From NCBI GenBank assembly GCA_915069725.1, contig CAJZFF010000019.1, positions 1-11,808 on the forward strand: a stretch of DNA of 11,808 bases. Reading direction: 5' to 3'. Position 1 is the first letter of the stretch. Every line of letters begins with the position of its first letter. The stretch is from an uncultured Actinomyces sp. GTDB taxonomy: Bacteria > Actinomycetota > Actinomycetes > Actinomycetales > Actinomycetaceae. The translations under genes and the position numbers were made by a program. Under the pieces are notes generated by a model. The model had not been told where the DNA came from, did no database searches, and worked only from the letters and a program-made list of their open reading frames with translations. Shown here one piece after another: positions 6,553 through 11,808 of this stretch.

Positions 6553-7475
6553 GCAATATCCTTCTCATCTACATCAGCGGAGCCGCCACCCTCATCGTCG
6601 GGAGTGCTGCACTCATCACTTTGTCTGCCAATGCGGGACGCACAGCCGAGCTCGCGCAAGGCCTCGGTGCCACAGACATCACTCAGCGAGGAAGCGCTGG
6701 GAGTATTCTTCTCACCCTCCTTCGCAGGCTCCCTTTCAGTAAGCCGCTACGACGCCGAATCTCCAGCGCCGGATTGAACTGGGATGTCGCGATCACGGAA
6801 CTGGCCCTGACAGGAGCAACCGTTGGGACATTTCTCCTCTCACGCCTTCTCGTTGGTCACATCGCAGGCGGCATTTTCGCCATTCTCATCCCGGCTGTGT
6901 TCTTCCAATGGTTGCGCCGACGCAGGGACCAACGAGTGGAGCGATTCATCGCCCAGCTACCCGAAGTCTCTCGAGTGCTATCCAACGGAACCTCGGCAGG
7001 CATGTCGGTAGAACGCGCGCTGGTCCTAGCCGCACAGGAGATGTCCGAACCGGCAGGCGTGGAGCTCAAGCGGACCACCTCTCAGCTTGCACTTGGATGG
7101 TCGTTGAACAGTGCTCTCACCGACCTCGCCGAGCGGATGCCCTCACGGGAGCTCAATGTCCTCGTGCGCACCATCATCATCCAGTCTACGGCCGGCGGCG
7201 CGCTCGCCAGCGCCCTGCACGACATCGCCCTCGCCCTCGAAGATCGCAAGCAACTGCACCGCGAGGTTCGAACCGCCATTATCGGATCAGCCTTCAGTGC
7301 TTATTTAGTCCCCATTATCGGCCTTGCAGCAATCATCCTCATGAACATGATGAAGCCAGGCGTATTGGACAGCATGGCCTCATCCTTTATCGGCCGCATC
7401 ATCCTCCTTGCAGCTCTCTTATGCTTCGGAATCGGTGCACTACTCATGAAACTCGTCTCCCGGGTGGAGGTTTAG
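6549..7475 (+). CDS. tadB: Inner membrane platform protein TadB (T2SSF domain)
   Basis: A 308-residue membrane protein, partner of TadC and substrate platform for TadA. It has an N-terminal membrane helix (about 3-25), a central hydrophobic pair (about 85-121), a cytoplasmic T2SSF/GspF-like domain (about 132-245) opening with F-I-A-Q-L-P-E-V (133-140), and C-terminal helices (about 246-267 and 282-302). The order and length match TadB. The start is a GTG in a GTGA overlap with tadA, with GAGGAG (6535-6540) eight bases upstream. The stop is one base before tadC. From about this gene onward, third positions become less GC-rich than in tadA. Confidence 0.9.
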   Translation: MSNILLIYISGAATLIVGSAALITLSANAGRTAELAQGLGATDITQRGSAGSILLTLLRRLPFSKPLRRRISSAGLNWDVAITELALTGATVGTFLLSRLLVGHIAGGIFAILIPAVFFQWLRRRRDQRVERFIAQLPEVSRVLSNGTSAGMSVERALVLAAQEMSEPAGVELKRTTSQLALGWSLNSALTDLAERMPSRELNVLVRTIIIQSTAGGALASALHDIALALEDRKQLHREVRTAIIGSAFSAYLVPIIGLAAIILMNMMKPGVLDSMASSFIGRIILLAALLCFGIGALLMKLVSRVEV

Positions 7476-7476
7476 T

Positions 7477-8367
7477 GTGACAGCAGTTGTATTTGGCGTC
7501 ACAACGACACTGTTCGTTCTTCTTGGCGCCTACGGAATTCACCTCATCAGAGACGACGGAACCAATCAGTACGGGATTCGCGGCGAGCATGATCGAACAT
7601 CGACAGGCGATGGCGGCTTTGTTCGACTCATCGACACTCTCGGAATTAGAACTCAGAAGTTCCTTCGTAAACTCTATGGCCCCGTACGTTTGAAGTCCCT
7701 CGACCGACGACTGAAGAATGCAGGCAACCCAGAGGGGCTCACACTCGACCTATTCATTCAAAGAGAAGCTGGGTTCATTTCACTCAGCCTTCTTCTTCTA
7801 GTCATTTTCACCTTACTAGGGCATCCAGTGTACGGCCTCTTTTTTGGTGCTGTATTCTCGGGATGGATGTACCTTTGGTTATTTCAGGCAGTTCAGAAGC
7901 GGCAGGCCTCGATCGATCGCGACATTCCCGACTTTCTTGACATCCTTGCCATCACAGTACTTTCAGGGATGTCGTTTCGTAGTTCACTCGAACGCGTGTG
8001 TAACCACTTCGACGGGCCTGTGGCAGAAGAAATGCAGAAGACGCTTCACGAAATGCGGCTCGGCGTTTCACGTCGCGACGCATTTACCGCAACCAAGGAG
8101 CGCTGTCGATCCGACAACATCGATAATTTCGTCACGACACTTCTCCAGTCCGAGGAGCTGGGAACCCCGATCGGCGATGCACTCGCTTCGATTGTCAAAG
8201 AGATTCGGCGCGAACGAGCGCAGCAGGTTCGCCGCGCTGCCGCCAAGGCACAGCCTAAGGTAGCGCTCGTTGCTACCACCACCATGGTCCCAGGTGCCAT
8301 GATTCTCATGCTCGGAGGAATGATATTCGCCAATTGGGAAACGATCTCGAAAATGTTTGGCGGATAA
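7477..8367 (+). CDS. tadC: Inner membrane platform protein TadC (T2SSF domain)
   Basis: A 296-residue membrane protein paired with TadB. An N-terminal helix (about 2-23) is followed by a cytoplasmic stretch, two central helices (about 98-114 and 118-138), the T2SSF domain (about 148-260, starting D-I-P-D-F-L-D-I-L-A) with the S-E-E-L-G-T-P-I-G motif (225-233) characteristic of TadC, and a C-terminal helix (about 263-285). The start is GTG with GGAGG (7466-7470) six bases before; an ATG choice would lose the first helix. Base composition is unusual: my hand count of 7741-7860 gives 53 G+C in 120, against 41 in 60 for 5341-5400 in tadA. The stop is followed one base later by the kinase ATG. Confidence 0.9.
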   Translation: MTAVVFGVTTTLFVLLGAYGIHLIRDDGTNQYGIRGEHDRTSTGDGGFVRLIDTLGIRTQKFLRKLYGPVRLKSLDRRLKNAGNPEGLTLDLFIQREAGFISLSLLLLVIFTLLGHPVYGLFFGAVFSGWMYLWLFQAVQKRQASIDRDIPDFLDILAITVLSGMSFRSSLERVCNHFDGPVAEEMQKTLHEMRLGVSRRDAFTATKERCRSDNIDNFVTTLLQSEELGTPIGDALASIVKEIRRERAQQVRRAAAKAQPKVALVATTTMVPGAMILMLGGMIFANWETISKMFGG

Positions 8368-8368
8368 C

Positions 8369-9601
8369 ATGCAAGCAATTAGCACGAAGGATTCACACCT
8401 ACCCGCCGGCCCCATTCATCACCACACCCTCTTCACTGCGGTTGGTTTAGTTTGCGACGTGCGACTCGGGCTCGTCCTAGCTTGCGAACTCGGGATTATC
8501 TCATCCGACACCAACAGGGGGGCTGTGGCAGTCCCCCTGTTGGGGCTCATCATTAACTGGATAACTCTGCGAGCGTTTCGGAAACACTCCCAACTCATAG
8601 TCGGCAACTGGATCTACTTATGTTCCGACCTGCTCGTCACTTGCGTTGTTGTCACAACACTTCCCACCATCTTCTCTGGTGGCCTCCCTCTGTCTCTCGC
8701 ATACATCATCGCATCCTCCCTACTCATCGGCCTCATAAGCCAAGCGTTCTGGGCGTCGCTGTGGAGTGTTGGCGTCACCATGTCGCTCGCTCTCCTCAAA
8801 ATTCACGATACATCTCTGTCTACCGTTGTTGCAGCAGCCATGGTTGCGGGTATTTTTATCGGTATTCTCCTGGGTAACCGGTTAAACAGTCAGTTCGTTG
8901 AAATCAGTCAGCTCTCCGCAGAGGCAGCCTTTGCCAGAGCCGAGGAGCGAGCTCTTGCCGAGCGGCTCACCATCGCTCGGGACCTGCACGACTCACTTGC
9001 GAAAAGTGTTCATGGCATTCGCATGCTTGCCGAGACCTTGGACAGTTCTCTCACCTCAGAGCGCCACCCCGATGCTGAGCTCAGTCGCCTGATTTTTGAA
9101 TCCGCTGACGAGGCAAGCAGGGAAGCTCGGCTCGTTCTTGACGGCCTGCGTTCCGGCGGCGACGACGACGCCATCGGCGCGCTTCAAGAGGAAGTCAACC
9201 GGTGGGGCGCGCGCACCGGCATCACGATCTCCACCAACAGAACCGAGTCACAACCTCCATTGCCATGCTCAACTGAGACGATGTGGCAGCTTCAACGCAT
9301 TGTGGGTGAGATACTCACCAATATTGAGAAACACGCTCACGCCACGTCGGTCAACGCGGACTTTTTCTATGATAGCACACATTTTTATCTCGACATCTAC
9401 GACGACGGCATAGGATTCGACAACAGTGCGGACAACCTCACTCAGGAAGGCCACTATGGGATTACCGGACTGACAGAGCGCGCCAAGTCTGTCGGCGGAC
9501 ATATTTCCATCGACCCACACTCTGATTTCGGCGGCGGAACACGTATCTCTTTTCAAGCCCCCATTGATTCGCTTGTCACTCACAAGGAGAAACACATATG
9601 A
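8369..9601 (+). CDS. Membrane histidine kinase (HisKA_3/NarL-partner type)
   Basis: A 410-residue sensor kinase. Residues 20-170 form about five or six membrane helices with very short loops and no extracellular sensor domain, suggesting it senses the membrane or a protein partner. The dimerisation/phosphoacceptor part has T-I-A-R-D-L-H-D-S-L (201-210) with His207, as in HisKA_3 kinases. The ATP domain shows the N box (E-I-L-T-N-I-E-K-H-A, 314-323, Asn318), G1 D-D-G-I-G-F (345-350) and G2 G-I-T-G-L-T-E-R (364-371). All key residues are present. I chose the ATG at 8369, one base after the tadC stop; a TTG at 8357 would add four residues and has no ribosome site. It overlaps the regulator by ATGA. 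Its position after tadC indicates a dedicated regulator of pilus expression, which is inference. Confidence 0.88.
   Translation: MQAISTKDSHLPAGPIHHHTLFTAVGLVCDVRLGLVLACELGIISSDTNRGAVAVPLLGLIINWITLRAFRKHSQLIVGNWIYLCSDLLVTCVVVTTLPTIFSGGLPLSLAYIIASSLLIGLISQAFWASLWSVGVTMSLALLKIHDTSLSTVVAAAMVAGIFIGILLGNRLNSQFVEISQLSAEAAFARAEERALAERLTIARDLHDSLAKSVHGIRMLAETLDSSLTSERHPDAELSRLIFESADEASREARLVLDGLRSGGDDDAIGALQEEVNRWGARTGITISTNRTESQPPLPCSTETMWQLQRIVGEILTNIEKHAHATSVNADFFYDSTHFYLDIYDDGIGFDNSADNLTQEGHYGITGLTERAKSVGGHISIDPHSDFGGGTRISFQAPIDSLVTHKEKHI
8511..8543 (+). repeat. 11-bp perfect inverted repeat inside kinase gene
   Basis: CCAACAGGGGG (8511-8521) pairs exactly with CCCCCTGTTGG (8533-8543) across an 11-base loop. 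It lies about 140 bases into the kinase coding sequence, over codons for the loop and start of the second membrane helix. No T run follows. It could slow or partly terminate transcription between the structural genes and the regulatory pair, or protect upstream mRNA, but may be incidental. Confidence 0.5.
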
Positions 9602-10230
9602 AGGTGATGGTTGTCGACGACAACGCCATTGTTCGACTTGGGCTTCAATCAGTCCTCCAACGAATCGAGGCCGTGCACGAAGTCATTGCGGCAGACAGTG
9701 CATTCTCCGCACTCGAGGCACACCATGCACACTCGCCCGACATCATTCTCCTGGACATCTCCATGCCCCCGGGACGTAGTGGACTTGAGATTCTTCCTGA
9801 GCTTGCCCGCGACGCGTCAGTCATCATGCTCACCTCGAATCGTGACCCCAGTAGTATCCGCGAGGCACTTGACGCCGGAGCACGAGGCTACCTGGTCCAC
9901 GGTCAACTCGGCGTCAACGAGGTTGCCGGCGCTATTGAAACCTGCCGTAGTGGGGGTCTAGTTCTTGGCAGAGAGGCGGCGGACGTGATACTCAACCCTT
10001 CCACTGAAGACCTCACCGACAACCCACTACGCGCTCAGGTCTCAGACAGGGAGGCCGAGATTCTGGATCTTGCTGCAACCGGCATGTCCAACAGCCGGAT
10101 CGCTCAACAACTGTTTTTGTCTGAGAGAACCGTCAAAAATTATCTCAACAGCGCCTATCCCAAGATCCAGGTCCACAGCCGCGCGGAGGCGATCGCCGTC
10201 TGGCTGTCACCACCACCTACCCACCGGTAG
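9598..10230 (+). CDS. LuxR/NarL-family response regulator
   Basis: A 210-residue two-domain regulator. The receiver domain (1-120) has the acidic pair D7-D8, phosphoacceptor D53 in L-L-D-I-S-M-P (51-57) and T79. At the place of the conserved receiver lysine the sequence reads G-Y-L-V-H-G (97-102), so His101 replaces Lys. The LuxR-type HTH (about 148-204) starts S-D-R-E-A-E-I-L (149-156) and carries S-E-R-T-V-K-N-Y (175-182) in the recognition helix. It is the cognate partner of the kinase just upstream, with an ATGA overlap and AAGGAGA (9584-9590) before the start. Likely targets are the promoter of flp immediately downstream and the tad operon itself; this is inferred from position. The stop codon lies inside a stem-loop. 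Confidence 0.92.
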   Translation: MKVMVVDDNAIVRLGLQSVLQRIEAVHEVIAADSAFSALEAHHAHSPDIILLDISMPPGRSGLEILPELARDASVIMLTSNRDPSSIREALDAGARGYLVHGQLGVNEVAGAIETCRSGGLVLGREAADVILNPSTEDLTDNPLRAQVSDREAEILDLAATGMSNSRIAQQLFLSERTVKNYLNSAYPKIQVHSRAEAIAVWLSPPPTHR

Positions 10231-10265
10231 GCCAGAGGACAGGGCGCGCGCCCCTACCCGGTGGG
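10220..10265 (+). terminator. Stem-loop spanning the regulator stop codon
   Basis: CCCACCGGTAGG-type left arm (10220-10231) pairs with CCTACCCGGTGGG (10253-10265) with one bulged base. The TAG stop of the regulator (10228-10230) is within the left arm. The loop region contains GGGCGCGCGCCC (10242-10253), itself a perfect 12-base palindrome and therefore a competing structure. No T tract follows, so this would be a GC-only terminator of the kind often proposed in actinobacteria, or a processing site separating the operon from flp. Confidence 0.4.
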
Positions 10266-10283
10266 GCACGCGACCCCCTACCT

Positions 10284-10289
10284 TATAGA
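10284..10289 (+). promoter_or_regulatory. flp: Possible -10 element of flp
   Basis: TATAGA (followed by T) stands out in a GC-rich gap and resembles a -10 hexamer. No good -35 is present 16 to 18 bases upstream (the sequence there is GTGGGG-like), which would suit an activator-dependent promoter. It would give a leader of roughly 50 bases containing the hairpin at 10305-10324. Confidence 0.3.
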
Positions 10290-10304
10290 TCGTCACAGAC
10301 ATGA

Positions 10305-10324
10305 GGCGCCTACACAACGGCGCC
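10305..10324 (+). promoter_or_regulatory. flp: GC-only hairpin in the flp leader
   Basis: Two copies of GGCGCC (10305-10310 and 10319-10324) flank the loop TACACAAC, giving a six-pair, all-GC stem. It ends 10 bases before the flp Shine-Dalgarno (GGAGG, 10335-10339), leaving that site open. A stable 5' hairpin would be expected to protect an abundant pilin mRNA from decay; the role is inference. Confidence 0.45.
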
Positions 10325-10344
10325 AACTAACAATGGAGGTCATC

Positions 10345-10563
10345 ATGAACAACAACGCACTGCTCCGCCTGCAGGTCCGTCTCCAGCAGGCCTGGATCAA
10401 CTTCCGCGATGGCGAGCGAGGCCAGACAATGGTTGAGTACGCCGGTATCGCTCTCGTTGCTGGTGCAATTATCGGTATCGTGATCACTGCAGCAAAGGGG
10501 TCTGATATCGGAACCACAATCATTGACAAGATCAAGAGCGCAATCAACGACCTCCACGGCTGA
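10345..10563 (+). CDS. flp: Flp/Fap type IVb major pilin
   Basis: A 72-residue prepilin. The leader (1-26) ends in R-G, and cleavage by TadV after G26 would give mature Q27-T-M-V-E31-Y32, the Flp hallmark with Glu at +5 and Tyr at +6. A hydrophobic helix follows (about 33-50), then a short amphipathic C-terminal part ending L-H-G. Mature length of 46 residues is normal for Flp. I chose the ATG at 10345 because GGAGG (10335-10339) is five bases before it; the ATG at 10333 overlaps that ribosome site. Unlike in many Tad loci, flp comes last, after the regulatory pair, and has its own gap and probable promoter, so that the subunit can be made in larger amounts than the machinery. Confidence 0.95.
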   Translation: MNNNALLRLQVRLQQAWINFRDGERGQTMVEYAGIALVAGAIIGIVITAAKGSDIGTTIIDKIKSAINDLHG

Positions 10564-10612
10564 GGAGGCTCGGGCGTCTGAGAAGGCGCTTCAGCGTTGT
10601 TCCTATCTCGAT

Positions 10613-10664
10613 TTGTGGAGTTTCCTCGGCAGAACCGCTCAGTTTCGCCGAGGAAACTCCACAA
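10613..10664 (+). terminator. 18-bp perfect stem-loop between flp and the OmpA-like gene
   Basis: TTGTGGAGTTTCCTCGGC (10613-10630) is exactly complementary to 10647-10664, with a 16-base loop. As RNA the stem gains two more pairs (a U-G and an A-U). No T run follows on either strand. It may be an intrinsic terminator, an attenuator that gives much flp and little downstream message, or a 3' stabiliser of flp mRNA. It ends about 10 bases before the next gene's Shine-Dalgarno. Confidence 0.6.
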
Positions 10665-10684
10665 GTTGTCATGAAGGGGTTCTT

Positions 10685-11808
10685 GTGTTTCCCGTATCGT
10701 CTGGTTCTTCGTGTGTTCCTTCGGCGCCGTCTCGTCGGTCTTTTGTGGCGCTCTCGGCCCTGGCGGGACTCGGGTTGCCGGTGCTGGCGGGTTGTGACCT
10801 GCCGGGAGCATCGAAGGAGAAGGGAGGGGCGGCCTCCCCGTCAGGCTCCACAGCCAGCGGGTCAGCCACGGCCTCGGCCGGCGCGGCTAAGGCGGGGAGC
10901 ACCGAGTGGCAGAAGCTCGACGGTCACGTCATGGGCCACAAGGTGAGCGTGGAGGTCTCCCCCGTCGTCCGTCAGGACGACAAGACCTCGTACATCGCCG
11001 TGAAGCTCACCCGCGCGTCCGACGACGCCTCCATCGACGCCGTCAACGCCCATGCCTCCACCTCCAGGGACGACAAGCTCAACATCTCCAACTACCTGGG
11101 CGTACCGTCAATCTCCCGCCCTGGTACCGGAACCTCCCTGGTCAAGCTGCTCGACACCGCCTCGGGGCGCGTATGGAGCGCCACCGACGGCAGCGGACTG
11201 TTCCTCGAGCTCGCCCCCGGCGAGGACATGACCTCCTACCTGTCCTTCGGCAAGGTCGACACCGACACCGTCACCGTCATGGTCCCCATGGCCGGCTTCA
11301 CCACCGTCTCCGTCCTGGACGCCAACGACGCCAAGAAAGCCAAGATCGACCTGTCCATCGCCCAGGCCGCACTCAAGCAGTCCTCCCACACCGTCCCCAA
11401 GCTCGCCGACCCCGTCGCCATCGAGCGCTACACCCGGGCCCTGGACGACTCCACCAGCACCCACGCCGGAGGCAAGGACATCACCGTCACCCTCGCATCA
11501 GACGTCACCTTCGCCTCCGACTCCGCCGATCTGGCCCCCGGAGCCCAGGCCCAGCTCCAGACCGTCGCCACCCAGCTGAACCAGCACCCCGACGGCGGCA
11601 CACTCACCATCGTGGGCCACACCGACGACATCCAGGACGACGCCTACAACCAGGCCCTGTCCGAGAAACGCGCCAACGCCGTCAAGACCCGCCTCGAACA
11701 GCTCACCAGCCTCGACAAGTGGAAGACCAGCGTATCGGGCAAAGGCGAGTCCCAGCCCAAGATCAAGGACACCACCGACCAGGCCCGAGCCGCTAACCGA
11801 CGCGTCGA
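10685..11808 (+). CDS. Tat-type lipoprotein with OmpA-like domain (3' end outside window)
   Basis: A protein of at least 374 residues, open to the window edge. The GTG start at 10685 has AAGGGG (10674-10679) five bases before. The signal peptide shows a twin-arginine motif S-R-R-S-F-V (16-21), a hydrophobic core, and the lipobox L-A-G-C (34-37), so it should be Tat-exported and lipidated at Cys37. A Ser/Ala/Gly-rich spacer (about 38-70) leads to an uncharacterised exported domain (about 70-255). From about 265 an OmpA-like domain begins: G-H-T-D-D (311-315) and L-S-E-K-R-A-N-A-V (325-333), ending R-A-A-N-R-R-V. D314 and R329 are 15 apart, the spacing of the diaminopimelate/peptidoglycan-binding pair in OmpA proteins. 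It likely tethers something to the cell wall, possibly the Tad machine next door. It is separated from flp by a strong stem-loop. Confidence 0.85.
   Translation, partial: MFPVSSGSSCVPSAPSRRSFVALSALAGLGLPVLAGCDLPGASKEKGGAASPSGSTASGSATASAGAAKAGSTEWQKLDGHVMGHKVSVEVSPVVRQDDKTSYIAVKLTRASDDASIDAVNAHASTSRDDKLNISNYLGVPSISRPGTGTSLVKLLDTASGRVWSATDGSGLFLELAPGEDMTSYLSFGKVDTDTVTVMVPMAGFTTVSVLDANDAKKAKIDLSIAQAALKQSSHTVPKLADPVAIERYTRALDDSTSTHAGGKDITVTLASDVTFASDSADLAPGAQAQLQTVATQLNQHPDGGTLTIVGHTDDIQDDAYNQALSEKRANAVKTRLEQLTSLDKWKTSVSGKGESQPKIKDTTDQARAANRRV

Noticed and set aside
10293-10811. Minus-strand open frame spanning flp and the stem-loop
   Set aside because: It runs opposite an unmistakable Flp pilin and has no ribosome site or motif.
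10671-10946. ATG at 10671 as the start of a gene after flp
   Set aside because: That frame gives an Arg-rich, motif-free product; the GTG at 10685 in another frame gives a Tat/lipobox signal peptide with a well-placed ribosome site.
10906-11796. 296-codon + frame inside the OmpA-like gene
   Set aside because: Arg/His-rich product typical of an out-of-frame reading of GC-rich coding sequence; the other + frame carries a signal peptide, lipobox and OmpA motifs.
1-11808. CRISPR arrays, tRNA or rRNA genes, transposases, phage or defence genes
   Set aside because: I saw no regularly spaced repeats, no tRNA-like CCA-ended folds and no such protein motifs on either strand.

Overview
The window is a Tad/Flp (type IVb, tight adherence) pilus locus from a high-GC Gram-positive bacterium. 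All coding sequence lies on the + strand. The best guess is Actinomyces or a close relative in Actinomycetales. This rests on the high-GC codon use, the Tad machinery without a secretin or other outer-membrane gene, frequent GTG starts and ATGA-type overlaps, and a Tat-type lipoprotein. No marker gene is present, so the genus is an inference.

Layout. Bases 1-328 hold no confident gene, only a possible tail of an upstream ORF and a candidate leaderless promoter. A DUF192 protein (329-775) and an A24 prepilin peptidase, TadV (786-1595), form a first pair. A 198-base gap follows, with a 16-codon micro-ORF, short palindromes and a hairpin that covers a ribosome binding site. From 1794 to 10230 there is one uninterrupted, translationally coupled run: an unrecognised zinc-ribbon protein, CpaB (SAF domain), a TadZ/CpaE ATPase fused in frame to a TadE-like pseudopilin, a second TadE-like pseudopilin, TadA ATPase, TadB and TadC platform proteins, a membrane histidine kinase (HisKA_3 type) and a LuxR-family response regulator. 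A 114-base gap with two stem-loops and a possible -10 element leads to the major pilin flp (10345-10563). An 18-bp perfect inverted repeat separates flp from a Tat/SPII lipoprotein with an OmpA-like peptidoglycan-binding domain, which runs off the right edge.

How it works together (family knowledge plus inference). TadV trims Flp and the TadE-like pseudopilins after a Gly (G|xxxxE). TadA powers assembly at the TadB/TadC platform, TadZ localises the machine, and CpaB is an envelope accessory. The kinase/regulator pair, embedded in the same operon, probably controls the locus or flp. The OmpA-like lipoprotein could tie the apparatus to the peptidoglycan.

Main points of interest: the TadZ-TadE fusion, whose junction is itself a prepilin-peptidase site; the unidentified zinc-ribbon protein inside the Tad operon; the OmpA-like lipoprotein beside flp in an apparent monoderm; several RNA-level hairpins at gene boundaries; and a clear GC drop from about tadB to the regulator gene.
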